Both the position numbers and the translations under genes were made by a program. A stretch of DNA of 64,000 nucleotides from Verrucomicrobiaceae bacterium E54. GTDB taxonomy: Bacteria > Verrucomicrobiota > Verrucomicrobiia > Verrucomicrobiales > Akkermansiaceae. Shown here one piece after another: positions 24,173 through 35,407 of the stretch (within the stretch, counting starts at the first letter, position 1; every line of letters begins with the position of its first letter). The notes under the pieces were generated by a model. It ran no database searches. It saw only the letters and a list, made by a program, of their open reading frames with translations, and had not been told where the DNA came from. The stretch is taken from the NCBI GenBank assembly GCA_022548915.1, contig JAKZES010000015.1:38230-102229 (forward strand), given 5' to 3'.

Positions 24173-25171
24173 ATGAACACCGGGGATCCAGCGCACCAAG
24201 CCGACGACTGCCAGCCCCTGCGGCAGGCGGTCACCCGCGGCGAGGTCAAAATGGAGGCCCGCGTCCGCGGCCAGTACCCCGGCACGCCGCTCGGCCGCGG
24301 ACGCCTGCCCGGCCTCCGCACCATCGGCTATTGGGATGCCGTGGGTCCCCAATCGTGGGGCTTGCCGATGCACCGCAACGAGGGCATCGAGATCTGCTAC
24401 CTGCTGCACGGCGAGACGGTCTTCGCCACCGACCGTGAATCGGTGCTGCTGCGCCCCGGCGACATCACCATCACCCGCCCGTGGCAGCGCCACCGGCTCG
24501 GCGACCCGGCAATCCGACCATGCCGAATGTTCTGGCTCATCCTCGATGTCGAGAACCGCAAGGACGGCCAGCAGTGGCAGTTTCCGAAGTGGATTGGACC
24601 CGACCCGGAGTCCAGACGCGAGCTACTGCGGATCTTTCGTGCCAGCCCCCGCTGCCATGCCGTCGATGAAGGACGGTCACTGACACCCTTTCTCGAGGAT
24701 TCCTGCCGACGCCTCGCGGACTCCGGTCCGCTGGAAGCCGCCCATCTCGCCGACACCGTGAACCACCTGTTGGTCGCGGTCGCCCGAATCATCGCCAGCG
24801 AGGCGACCGACCCTGGAAACGACCCGCACGGTTTCGACCCGACGGTGCGGGGCTTCTTCCACGGTCTCGAGGCCAGCGTCGAGATCGCCGCCGAGCCTTG
24901 GACGGTGGCCGAAATGGCGCGGGCCTGCCGGGTCGGTCCGACCTATCTCAACGCCTCGTGCAAGGAGATCTTCAACGCGACCCCGTCCGACCAGTTGTGT
25001 CGGACTCGGCTGGCCCACGCCGCACGGCTGCTGAGGGAAGACCCGCAACGCCCCGTCACCGACATCGCCTTTGCGGTGGGCTTCAACTCCAGCCAGCACT
25101 TCGCCACCCGCTTCCGTCGGCAGTTCGGCACCACGCCCGGGGCATTTCGCGAGCCGGAGTCCTCTAGGTAG
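24173..25171 (+). CDS. AraC-family transcriptional regulator
   Basis: The 332-residue regulator has an N-terminal cupin-like sensor (GIEICYLLHGETVFATD, LLRPGDITITRPWQRHRLG) and a C-terminal pair of helix-turn-helix motifs: WTVAEMARACRVGPTYLNAS then the second HTH PVTDIAFAVGFNSSQHFATR followed by FRRQFGTTPGAFR. It should bind a sugar or polyol and control the divergently transcribed isomerase gene; the 57-base gap holds both promoters. The region around 24100-24170 shows no perfect palindrome. The last codons overlap the end of a coding-like fragment on the other strand. Confidence 0.9.
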   Translation: MNTGDPAHQADDCQPLRQAVTRGEVKMEARVRGQYPGTPLGRGRLPGLRTIGYWDAVGPQSWGLPMHRNEGIEICYLLHGETVFATDRESVLLRPGDITITRPWQRHRLGDPAIRPCRMFWLILDVENRKDGQQWQFPKWIGPDPESRRELLRIFRASPRCHAVDEGRSLTPFLEDSCRRLADSGPLEAAHLADTVNHLLVAVARIIASEATDPGNDPHGFDPTVRGFFHGLEASVEIAAEPWTVAEMARACRVGPTYLNASCKEIFNATPSDQLCRTRLAHAARLLREDPQRPVTDIAFAVGFNSSQHFATRFRRQFGTTPGAFREPESSR

Positions 25172-25316
25172 GGGTCAGCTCACTGCGCCTGAGGGCCAGC
25201 TCGTAGAGGATCTCGCCCGTGGCCTCAACGAGCTTGTAGGTCACGGTCGGATCCACTTGGGAAACATCAAAGGCGAACTCGTTGTCGAAGCCGTAAAGCC
25301 GGGTGGTCCACTTCCC
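25164..25316 (-). pseudogene. Coding-like 50-codon fragment lacking a start
   Basis: On the minus strand, about 50 codons read GKWTTRLYGFDNEFAFDVSQ, continue with VDPTVTYKLVEATGE and end ELTPT-stop at 25166-25164. Composition and codon use look like real protein, but no ATG/GTG/TTG opens it sensibly: upstream the frame runs into Gly/Pro-rich sequence, then an ACTTGGAAC repeat and a TGA. It may be a remnant C-terminus cut off by repeat insertion. The stop overlaps the AraC gene by a few bases. Confidence 0.3.
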
Positions 25317-25365
25317 GCTCTTTGCCGCAGGGCCACTCCTTCCACCCAGGCTGGCGGGCTCGATG

Positions 25366-25392
25366 GGAACTTGGAACTTTTCACTTGGAACC
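25366..25392. repeat. ACTTGGAAC repeat words, locus 3
   Basis: GAACTTGGAACTTTTCACTT plus GGAACC lies 22 bases before the tmk start. It has only the right-hand (ACTTGGAAC) arm of the element seen complete at 4525 and 37443. Confidence 0.6.
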
Positions 25393-25413
25393 CAGCTCGG
25401 TCAGTCTCCCGCC

Positions 25414-25986
25414 ATGTTCATCGTCCTCGAAGGCATCGACGGCACCGGCAAGTCGACCCAGTCCCGCCTGCTGGCGGAGTGGTTCGGGCAACAGGGACGG
25501 GAGGTGGTGACCAGCCGCGAGCCGACCGACGGCCCGTGGGGCCGGAAACTGCGCGAGTCGGCCTCGACCGGGCGCCTCTCGGCGGAGGATGAACTGGAGT
25601 ATTTCCTCAAGGACCGGAAGCAGCACGTCGACGAGTTGATCCAACCCTCCCTTGAGGCCGGCAAGGTGGTGATTCTCGACCGCTATTACTTTTCGACGAT
25701 GGCCTATCAGGGCGTGCGGGGATTCGACCCGACGGAAATCCGGCGCAAGAACGAGACCTTCGCGCCGGTGCCGGATCATCTTTTCATCCTCGATCTCGAT
25801 GTGGACAGAGCGCTGGATCGGATTGGTTCCCGCGGTGACGCCGCCAATGAGTTCGAAAGGCGGGACGCTCTACAAAAATGCCGCGACATCTTCCTCTCGC
25901 TCAAGGACGAACCATTCGCCCACGTGATTGACAGCCGGAGGGACCTCGAAGAAGTGCAGGAGGCAATTCGGGCGGAGTTGGCATAA
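25414..25986 (+). CDS. tmk: Thymidylate kinase
   Basis: The 190-residue enzyme phosphorylates dTMP to dTDP. It has the P-loop EGIDGTGKST (residues 6-15), the nucleobase/phosphate motif DRYYFSTMAYQG and a LID region SRGDAANEFERRDAL. The thymidylate-specific TSREPTDGPWG block corresponds to the DR/TREPG region of the family. Length is usual for the shorter bacterial forms. I chose ATG 25414 since the P-loop strand starts immediately after it; repeat DNA lies directly upstream. No holB or other replication gene is next to it. Confidence 0.9.
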   Translation: MFIVLEGIDGTGKSTQSRLLAEWFGQQGREVVTSREPTDGPWGRKLRESASTGRLSAEDELEYFLKDRKQHVDELIQPSLEAGKVVILDRYYFSTMAYQGVRGFDPTEIRRKNETFAPVPDHLFILDLDVDRALDRIGSRGDAANEFERRDALQKCRDIFLSLKDEPFAHVIDSRRDLEEVQEAIRAELA

Positions 25987-26112
25987 CCTGTGGCACCCCT
26001 GCCGGGGTGCGGTTTTCTCGCTTTCCCTGGTCCGGCGGTGTCGCTCGTTCCTCGCTCAACCACCGGCTACCAACATTCGACACCTCCGGCGTCGTCCCCC
26101 GGCCTTCCGAGT

Positions 26113-26212
<100 letters not shown>

Positions 26213-26216
26213 ACGC

Positions 26217-28694
<2,478 letters not shown>

Positions 28695-28788
28695 GAAAAT
28701 ATCGCGCTCCCCAGCATCCCCCGAGCGCCCGACCGGAGCAAGGCTAGTTTTCCGGAACCGGAATATCAGGAAAAGCTAAGGACCCTGC

Positions 28789-31700
28789 TCAAGCCTCCCC
28801 GGCCGGAGCGGCTCCGCCCCGGATCAGCTCGTTGGGCACCGTCCGCACGTGCAGATCCCGCTGCGGGAAGGCGATCTCGATGCCGGCCTCCTTGAAGCGG
28901 CGATCGATCTCCTCGTGGATCTCGGTGATGGTCCTGAGGCGGTTGTCCATGTTCGGCAGGTAGCAGCGCATGCTCAGGTTGAGCGTGCTGTCGGCAAAGG
29001 CCTCGAAGTTGATCAGCGGCGCGGGATCCTCGAGCACCACCGGGTGGGCCTCGGCGATTTCGGTGAGAATCCGCCGTGCCTTCACCGTGTCGCTGCCGTA
29101 GGCGACCCCGACATTGATGGTGATCCGGTTCAGCGGGCTGCTCAGCGTCCAGTTGATGAGGGATCCGGTGATGAAATCCTTGTTCGGCACCACGAACTCC
29201 TGCCGCTCCCAGTTGGTGATCGTGGTCGCCCGCATGCGGATCCGCGAAACCGTGCCGGTCACCTCGCCGACCGTGACCACGTCACCCACCCGCATCGGTC
29301 GCTCGAACAGCAGGATGATGCCGCAGACGAAGTTGGCGACGATTTCCTGGAGACCGAAGCCGAGGCCGACGCTCAGGGCGGCGGCGATCCAACCGAAACG
29401 CGACCAGTCGAGGGCGAGGACGCTGGCGATGGAAAACAGTCCGATCGCTCCGAGGGCATACTGGCAAAGCGTGGCGACCGCGTAACGCGTGCCCGGCTCC
29501 ATGCCGGCTTCACGGAAGCCCAACAGGTCGACCAAACCCGGAAGATTCTTGATCACCGTAAGGACGACCATGGCGATGAGCAGGGCCTTCGCGACTCCGA
29601 TCCAATCGAGGCTGACACCGATCGACAGGTACTGGGCCGCTTGTTCGAGCGGAAGCGTCCGGGTGATGCCGTAGGCGATCGCGACCAATACGCCGACCCC
29701 GACCAGCGAGCGCAGCAAACGCCGGGTCTGGCGCGCGACATCGTCCAGGCCGAGTTCGATGCGATCGTCGTCCACCATCACCATCTCTTCCCCCTCCTCC
29801 TCCGTCTTGTCGCTGGCATCGCGGCGGGCTTTCCTCTCCTCGATGGCCTCCGTCAGGGCAAGGCGACGCTGCCGGATCATGAACCAGCGCAGCACCACGC
29901 CATAGACCACGACCCCGACCGCCACCCAGCGGAGGATCAGGAGAAACTGCTCGCTGAGGAGGAAGGCCGTGAGGACGTAACCGGCCCACGCCATCACGCC
30001 GAGCCCGAGCGGAAATCCGACGAGCAGGCTCATCCAGAGCAGGCGGGACTTCACCAACAAGCGGTCGGGACGCTCCCGGATGAGCGTCGCGAAGACGCCC
30101 GTGTCCGGCCGGAACAGCCCCACCATCGCCCACGCCAGCGCCGCCTGCGAGAGGATGAAGGCGAGACGCCCGAGGCTGTCAAACGCGTGCAACTTCCCAT
30201 CGAAGAGGGTGATCATCACCACGAACAGCGCCGGCAAATACAAGGCCACAAGTCGCGGAAGCCACTTCCTGAGGGCCTGCGCCGAGTCCGCCTCCCAGCC
30301 GAGGTGAACCCGCCCGATACCGCCATCGGCGGCAAGTTCCCGGAGCGAGAAAACCCACATCAGCGACCATCCCGCCCAGCCCAGCCAATGACCAACCCCG
30401 CGGACAAAGGGATCGGGATCCGGATCACTCGCGAGGGCCCACGACAAGAACCCGAGAACCAGCGGCACCGGCAGGGCCAGAAGCAGGGTCGCCAGCAGTC
30501 CCCGGAAGGTGTGAATGAGGCGATCCGTGGAAATCCTGCGAATCCTCCGGCCGCTGTTTTCGATCGACTGCCGCAAGCGGCGTCGCGGGATCAAAAGACC
30601 GACCACCAGAACGAGGATGATGGCGGTCGCCAAGGGATGCCTCCGGGGAACATCCCGCAATGAATCAAAAATGCCGCCCCATGATCCGGCGGAGAACAAG
30701 ATGGGTGACGAGCGGGAGAGGCCCTGGAGAAAGCGTGACCCGATCGGCTCCGAACTGCGCCTCCAGAAAAGCTGATCCGAAAGGAACTCGCGGAGTTCGA
30801 GCACGAGGTTGCCGTAGGCTTCCTGATCCGCACCGAGATCCGCGAGGGTGCGGATGAGGGTGCGCTGGCTTGTCTCGTAGCGTTCGAGTACATCGGCGCG
30901 GGTTTCCAACAGGGGCTCGGCCCCGGCATCGCCCTCCCATCGGGTCTCCAGGCTGTCCTGCTCCTCCTGCAGGCTTTCGATCCGCAGGCCCTCGAGTTGG
31001 GCATTCGAGAGTTCGCGCTCGATTTGATTCAAGTCGTAGTCGAGCACGCGCGCATCGGGCAGTTGCTGGAGCTGTTCGAGCAGCATCTGGGTGAACGCAC
31101 CCTCGAGACCCGTGAGCTGGACCTGCCTCCGGATCTTCTCATTGGCGCGCCGCAGGTCGCCAAGCCGTTCACGGACGGTGCTCGAATGGACGAACGCCCG
31201 GTCGAGGTCCCCAACCGTTTGCTCGAGGTCATCGAGCAACTCGGGCAGGCCGCCCGCCACGCCGGCCAAGTCCGGCCTGGCATCGGGAACCGCTGCGGCG
31301 AGCGTCGAAACACTCCGCCGCAACTGGCCGACCTCGCCGCCGACCTGCCTGCTCCAGGCCTGCTCGAGAGTGGCCAGCTTGGAGCGTTCGATGGCGAGGC
31401 GCTGCTTGAGGATTTCCAACTCGAGTTCCGCCAGCTGCTCGCGCTGCGGCTGGTCCACCCGCTGCGCCTCCAGCAGGGCGACCTCCGCGCTCAACGCCGC
31501 GCTCTCGACCTCCAACGCAAGCCGGTCCGCCGTCTGGGCGAGTGAGGGATTCTCGATATCGCCCGACCCGGCCACCATCGCCTTCGCCTGCGACAACTCG
31601 GCATTGGCCGATGGCAGACGGTTGCTGATTTCAACCGGAAGATCCCTCAGCTCGTCCAGCTCCCGCCCTCTTTCGGAAAGCTCGCTCTCCAGTTTCGCCA

Positions 31701-32103
31701 CCTCGGACTGCACGAGTTCGAACCGCCCCCGCAGGTCGGCCGTTCCGTCCGGCGGGGTCACCTCCACGCCGGAGGGATCGGGCAGTTCCTCCAGCGTCGT
31801 CTGCGCCTGCTGGATCGCGTCGGGCAAGCCAGGCGTCGTCGCCTTCAGCGCCACCGTCTGCGCGAGGTCGTCCCGGGCCTCTTCCAACCGCTGCGCGGTC
31901 TTGGTAAGCGTCTCACGAACGGGTATTTTGAAGGACTCGTCCAACTCCGAGGCCTCAAGCCTCGTTTCCGCCTGTTGCAAATCCTCGGACAAGGCATCGA
32001 GCGTCCCGAAATCCGCCGCCCGCAGCGTCAACGCGCCGAGACAAAACAGCAGGGCGAGGATCGCCGTGGCCTTTCGAAGAAGGAATGACATCACCCCCTT
32101 CAT
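28789..32103 (-). CDS. Large mechanosensitive channel, MscK/MscM-like (MscS family)
   Basis: The 1104-residue protein has a signal peptide (first about 29 residues), a periplasmic coiled-coil region to about residue 430 with many Glu/Leu/Arg heptads, then about eleven membrane segments. The MscS core near 870-1000 is recognised by VGLGFGLQEIVANFVCGIIL, ERPMRVGDVV, VTGTVSRIRMRATTITNWER and VPNKDFI, with the pore-lining helix before them. Such channels open under membrane tension to release osmolytes. The architecture matches large KefA/MscK-type members rather than small MscS. ftsK lies 94 bases downstream on the same strand; manA is divergent with a 79-base gap. Confidence 0.9.
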   Translation of the reverse strand: MKGVMSFLLRKATAILALLFCLGALTLRAADFGTLDALSEDLQQAETRLEASELDESFKIPVRETLTKTAQRLEEARDDLAQTVALKATTPGLPDAIQQAQTTLEELPDPSGVEVTPPDGTADLRGRFELVQSEVAKLESELSERGRELDELRDLPVEISNRLPSANAELSQAKAMVAGSGDIENPSLAQTADRLALEVESAALSAEVALLEAQRVDQPQREQLAELELEILKQRLAIERSKLATLEQAWSRQVGGEVGQLRRSVSTLAAAVPDARPDLAGVAGGLPELLDDLEQTVGDLDRAFVHSSTVRERLGDLRRANEKIRRQVQLTGLEGAFTQMLLEQLQQLPDARVLDYDLNQIERELSNAQLEGLRIESLQEEQDSLETRWEGDAGAEPLLETRADVLERYETSQRTLIRTLADLGADQEAYGNLVLELREFLSDQLFWRRSSEPIGSRFLQGLSRSSPILFSAGSWGGIFDSLRDVPRRHPLATAIILVLVVGLLIPRRRLRQSIENSGRRIRRISTDRLIHTFRGLLATLLLALPVPLVLGFLSWALASDPDPDPFVRGVGHWLGWAGWSLMWVFSLRELAADGGIGRVHLGWEADSAQALRKWLPRLVALYLPALFVVMITLFDGKLHAFDSLGRLAFILSQAALAWAMVGLFRPDTGVFATLIRERPDRLLVKSRLLWMSLLVGFPLGLGVMAWAGYVLTAFLLSEQFLLILRWVAVGVVVYGVVLRWFMIRQRRLALTEAIEERKARRDASDKTEEEGEEMVMVDDDRIELGLDDVARQTRRLLRSLVGVGVLVAIAYGITRTLPLEQAAQYLSIGVSLDWIGVAKALLIAMVVLTVIKNLPGLVDLLGFREAGMEPGTRYAVATLCQYALGAIGLFSIASVLALDWSRFGWIAAALSVGLGFGLQEIVANFVCGIILLFERPMRVGDVVTVGEVTGTVSRIRMRATTITNWERQEFVVPNKDFITGSLINWTLSSPLNRITINVGVAYGSDTVKARRILTEIAEAHPVVLEDPAPLINFEAFADSTLNLSMRCYLPNMDNRLRTITEIHEEIDRRFKEAGIEIAFPQRDLHVRTVPNELIRGGAAPAGEA

Positions 32104-32182
32104 GACACCGGTCTGCCCGCCCGGTCAAACGATGATCCAGCCCGGGTTCGACTTCCCGGACCCCGCACCCTACTTTTCCGGC

Positions 32183-33130
32183 ATGCTTCCGATCACCTTC
32201 ACCCCTCTCTACAAGCAACGCGTCTGGGGCGGCCGGATGCTCGCCAGCGAATACGGCCGCAAACTTCCCGACGACGCCCCCTACGGCGAGTCCTGGGAAA
32301 TCGTCGACCGCGAGGAAGAGCAGTCGGTGGTCGCGCAGGGTCCCCTCGCAGGCGTCACCCTCCATGAGCTGTGGACAACCCGGCGGCGGGAGATCTTCGG
32401 CGAAGGACTGCCGGATGCCGGGCGGTTTCCGCTGCTGATCAAGGTCCTCGATGCCCGCGACGACCTTTCGATCCAGGTCCATCCTCCGGCCGCGATCGCC
32501 CCTGCCCTCGGCGGCGAGCCGAAGACCGAGATGTGGTACATCGCCAAGGCCGATGCCGGTGCCAGACTGTATGCCGGGTTGAAGAAGGGCGTGACGCGGG
32601 AGCAGTTCGAATCCGCCCTGGCCGATGGTTCGGTCGCCGAAGCCGTCCACGCGATCGAACCCCGGACCGGCGAGTCCATCTTCATTCCGTCCGGCCGCCT
32701 GCATGCGATCGGTGCGGGCTTTCTGATCCACGAGATCCAGCAGAACTCCGACACCACCTACCGGGTCTTCGACTGGAACCGGATGGGGCTCGACGGCAAG
32801 CCGCGCGACCTCCATGTCGACGAATCGATGCGCAGCATCGACTTCAATGACCACGAGCCCGGCATGGATCCGCCTCGCGGATCGGTGATCGCCGAATGCG
32901 AGCATTTCCGCGTGGAGAAGCTGGAACCCGCCAGCGGTCAGGCTTTTGGCAACGCCGACGCGCGGTTCTCGATCTTTTCCGTCGCCGAAGGCCGCGCCAG
33001 CAGCCCGGACGGGCGCACCTTTGGAAAAGGCGACTTCTTCCTGCTGCCTGCAGGTGGCGCGCCGTTGACCGCAATCGGGGACTCCACCATCCTCCGCACC
33101 ACCCTGCCGGACCGCCACTTCAGTTCGTAG
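32183..33130 (+). CDS. manA: Mannose-6-phosphate isomerase
   Basis: The 315-residue cupin enzyme interconverts mannose 6-phosphate and fructose 6-phosphate, feeding GDP-mannose and mannose catabolism. It starts MLPITFTPLYKQRVWGGRML, typical of the short Bacillus-type class. Zinc ligands are seen in LSIQVHPP (Gln/His), KTEMWYIA (Glu) and PSGRLHAIGAGFLIHEIQQN (His), with the active-site Arg in TTYRVFDWNR. ATG 32183 fits the domain start; 26 further upstream codons are in frame but within the gap to the divergent channel gene. The stop is inside an inverted REP repeat, and the transposase gene starts 38 bases later. Confidence 0.9.
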   Translation: MLPITFTPLYKQRVWGGRMLASEYGRKLPDDAPYGESWEIVDREEEQSVVAQGPLAGVTLHELWTTRRREIFGEGLPDAGRFPLLIKVLDARDDLSIQVHPPAAIAPALGGEPKTEMWYIAKADAGARLYAGLKKGVTREQFESALADGSVAEAVHAIEPRTGESIFIPSGRLHAIGAGFLIHEIQQNSDTTYRVFDWNRMGLDGKPRDLHVDESMRSIDFNDHEPGMDPPRGSVIAECEHFRVEKLEPASGQAFGNADARFSIFSVAEGRASSPDGRTFGKGDFFLLPAGGAPLTAIGDSTILRTTLPDRHFSS

Positions 33131-33793
33131 TTCCCGCTTCAGCGGGTCTTCCGCCACCTCTCAAAACGATGCCTTACCATTGGCGCAGCCTCACCCCGGC
33201 CCAACGCGCCGGGGTCTTGCTGCACCGACAGAAACTCAGTCGCCCCTGGCATCGTCCTCCGCACTTTCACGAGGGCACCCGACACTTTATCCTATCCGCT
33301 GCCTGCTACGAGCACCGTCCACATATCGGCCTCTGCCCGGAGCGAATGACCTCCTTCTCCGAAAACCTCATCAATGCCTTGCCAAACGCACCTGTCGCCT
33401 GGTGCGTTCTACCGAATCACTACCATCTCTTGATCCGGAGCGGGGATTTGAAGGGCCTGGTTCAGTCGCTTGGAAAACTCCATGGCCGCACCTCGTTTCA
33501 ATGGAACCGCGAGGAGAAAAGGCGAGGGCGAAAGATCTGGCACGGCACCTCCGATCGAGCGATCCGCGACTCCGGACATTTCTGGGCGTCGCTAAACTAC
33601 ATTCACCACAATCCGGTGCGTCATGGCTACGCGCAGACCTGGCAGGATTGGCCGTGGTCGAGCGCTTCCGACTACTTGCAGGAAGTCGGAAAGAAGCAGG
33701 CCGAGACAGTATGGAAGGACTATCCCATCCTGGAATATGGAAAGGGCTGGGATGATCCGGCGATGTAGACCCGCTGAAGCGGGAACTACGAAC
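33123..33793 (+). mobile_element. RAYT unit: transposase gene between perfect 27-base inverted REPs
   Basis: The 27 bases at 33123-33149 are the exact reverse complement of 33767-33793. Each contains GTAG, then TTCCCGC-TTCA-GCGGG, that is the GTAG tetranucleotide next to a hairpin that defines REP targets of RAYT proteins. The left copy overlaps the manA stop and the right copy overlaps the transposase stop. Confidence 0.85.
33169..33768 (+). CDS. REP-associated tyrosine transposase (RAYT, Y1_Tnp family)
   Basis: The 199-residue protein has the single-stranded-DNA transposase hallmarks: an HUH motif in PNHYHLLIR (His84, His86) and the catalytic tyrosine in SLNYIHHNPVRHG (Tyr144). The RAYT family is related to IS200/IS605 TnpA but is usually single copy and domesticated, cutting REP hairpins beside GTAG. 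Here the gene is intact and lies between perfect inverted REP copies, with further REPs nearby. I chose ATG 33169 because it starts a conserved MPYHWRSLTPAQRAG opening. The TAG stop lies inside the downstream REP. Confidence 0.9.
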   Translation: MPYHWRSLTPAQRAGVLLHRQKLSRPWHRPPHFHEGTRHFILSAACYEHRPHIGLCPERMTSFSENLINALPNAPVAWCVLPNHYHLLIRSGDLKGLVQSLGKLHGRTSFQWNREEKRRGRKIWHGTSDRAIRDSGHFWASLNYIHHNPVRHGYAQTWQDWPWSSASDYLQEVGKKQAETVWKDYPILEYGKGWDDPAM

Positions 33794-33839
33794 CCAACTC
33801 GCCCGCCTGTTATGTTCGTAGTTCCCCCTTTAGGGGGCC
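33767..33839. repeat. Paired REP (BIME-like) downstream of the RAYT
   Basis: An inverted REP at 33767-33793 is followed after a 20-base spacer by a direct one at 33814-33839 (GTTCGTAGTTCCCCCTTTAG then GGGGCC, stem CCCCC/GGGGG). Both carry the GTAG word. The same order and a similar spacer (…CGCCTGTT…) occur at 60141. Confidence 0.8.
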
Positions 33840-33866
33840 GCACAACCCAAGCCCACAACCCAAGCC

Positions 33867-34739
33867 TCAGCCCAACTGCCGGGCCGCCTTGAGCGTGTTC
33901 TTCATCAGCATCGCGATGGTCATCGGCCCGACGCCACCCGGCACCGGCGTGATGGCCGAACACTTGGGCGCGACTTCGTCGTAGGCGACGTCGCCGGTCA
34001 ACCGGTAGCCGCGCTTCTTCGAGGCATCATCGACCCGGTTGATGCCGACGTCGATCACCACGGCGCCGTCCCTCACCCAGTCGGCGGTCACCATTTCCGG
34101 GCGGCCGACCGCGGCGATGACGATGTCCGCACCGCGGCAAATCGCCGGCAGATCCCGGCTGCGGGAATGGGCGACGGTCACCGTCGCGTCCGAACCTTTC
34201 GCCATCAGGAGCAGCGCCATCGGCTTGCCGACGATCATGCTGCGACCGATGACCACGGCGTTGGCTCCCTTGGTTTCCACCCCGGCCTCCTCGAGCAGTC
34301 GCATGCAGCCCGCCGGCGTGCACGGGACGAAGGCGCTCTGATCCTCGAGCACCAGCTTGGCGACATTCTCCGGATGAAATCCGTCGACATCCTTGCGCGG
34401 ATCGATCGCGCGCACGATCGCCTCCTCGTCGATGTGCGGTGGCGGCGGACTCTGCACGAGAATCCCGTGGATCGCCGGGTCGGCGTTCAGCTCCTCCACC
34501 ACCCTGAGCAGTTCGTCCTGCGTGGTTTCGGCCGACAGCTCGATCTTCCGCGAGTGCAGACCGAGATCCCCGCAGGTGCGGACCTTCGATCCGACATAGA
34601 TCTTCGACGCCGGATCCTCGCCCACCAGCACCACCGCGAGTCCCGGGGTGATGCCATCCGCCTTCAACTGCCCGACTTCCGCGCGGCACTCCTCGAGTAC
34701 CGCCGCGGACACCGCTTTGCCATCGATCACATTGCTCAT
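33867..34739 (-). CDS. folD: Methylenetetrahydrofolate dehydrogenase/cyclohydrolase
   Basis: The 290-residue bifunctional enzyme interconverts 5,10-methylene-, methenyl- and 10-formyl-tetrahydrofolate. Key blocks are [17 protein letters not shown] (catalytic Tyr and Lys), [13 protein letters not shown] (form of the conserved VQLPLP), [20 protein letters not shown], the cofactor loop [17 protein letters not shown] and [21 protein letters not shown] reads QSPPP here, a modest deviation. Its ATG overlaps the upstream acyltransferase stop by ATGA, the last of three tightly packed genes. Confidence 0.92.
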   Translation of the reverse strand: MSNVIDGKAVSAAVLEECRAEVGQLKADGITPGLAVVLVGEDPASKIYVGSKVRTCGDLGLHSRKIELSAETTQDELLRVVEELNADPAIHGILVQSPPPPHIDEEAIVRAIDPRKDVDGFHPENVAKLVLEDQSAFVPCTPAGCMRLLEEAGVETKGANAVVIGRSMIVGKPMALLLMAKGSDATVTVAHSRSRDLPAICRGADIVIAAVGRPEMVTADWVRDGAVVIDVGINRVDDASKKRGYRLTGDVAYDEVAPKCSAITPVPGGVGPMTIAMLMKNTLKAARQLG

Positions 34740-35407
34740 GATTCTTCGTGAAAGTCTTCGACCCCGCTACGCAGAACCGCCTCGACACGGTCCCGCCACG
34801 CTTCGAAGGCAGCATCCGAAAGCCCCGCCGGAACGGCAAGCGCCTCGTCGAAAATGACGCGCACGCGGCTGAAGGGCTTGGGGAGGTGAAACCGGTCCCA
34901 GCTCTTCAACCGCCACGCGGAGGCAAACTCGACATGGATCGGAATCACCGGTGCCGTCGATGCCTCGGACACCTTCACCACCCCGGGTTGCAACGAGTAG
35001 CGCGGACCGCGCGGGCCATCCGGCGTCACGCAGGCGTCGTCCCCTTTCCTCAGTGCCTTGCGCAAGGCGACCAGCGCCGCCGCCCCGCGTCGCGAGGACG
35101 AGCCGCGAACCGATCCCAGCCCGAACACCCCGACCGCCCGGGCCAGCATGGCGCCATCGTGGCTCGCGCTCGTGAGCACGACACACTTCCGCGATCTCCC
35201 GCACAGCCGCCGCCAGGCGGCCGGCACCACGAAAATCCGGTTGTGCCACAGGGCATAGATCACCGGACCCTGGATTCCATCGGATTTCCCGAGACCGGCG
35301 CGGTCCTCGATCTCGAAACGGAGCGTCGCACACCACAGGCGCATGACCCACCCGGCGAGGGTGCCGAGAAGCGTCGCCTTGGGACTCTCACGAACCTCGT
35401 TGCCCAT
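34736..35407 (-). CDS. Lysophospholipid-acyltransferase-like protein (DUF374 type)
   Basis: The 223-residue protein resembles the DUF374 branch of the LPLAT superfamily. It has the LWHNRIF acceptor motif in place of HxxxxD, the [11 protein letters not shown] block, a [15 protein letters not shown] sequence and [12 protein letters not shown]. One N-terminal hydrophobic segment ([17 protein letters not shown]) suggests membrane association. It may add an acyl chain to a lipid A-like or phospholipid precursor. The ATG overlaps the kinase stop by one base (TGATG) and the stop overlaps folD by ATGA. Confidence 0.82.
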   Translation of the reverse strand: MGNEVRESPKATLLGTLAGWVMRLWCATLRFEIEDRAGLGKSDGIQGPVIYALWHNRIFVVPAAWRRLCGRSRKCVVLTSASHDGAMLARAVGVFGLGSVRGSSSRRGAAALVALRKALRKGDDACVTPDGPRGPRYSLQPGVVKVSEASTAPVIPIHVEFASAWRLKSWDRFHLPKPFSRVRVIFDEALAVPAGLSDAAFEAWRDRVEAVLRSGVEDFHEES

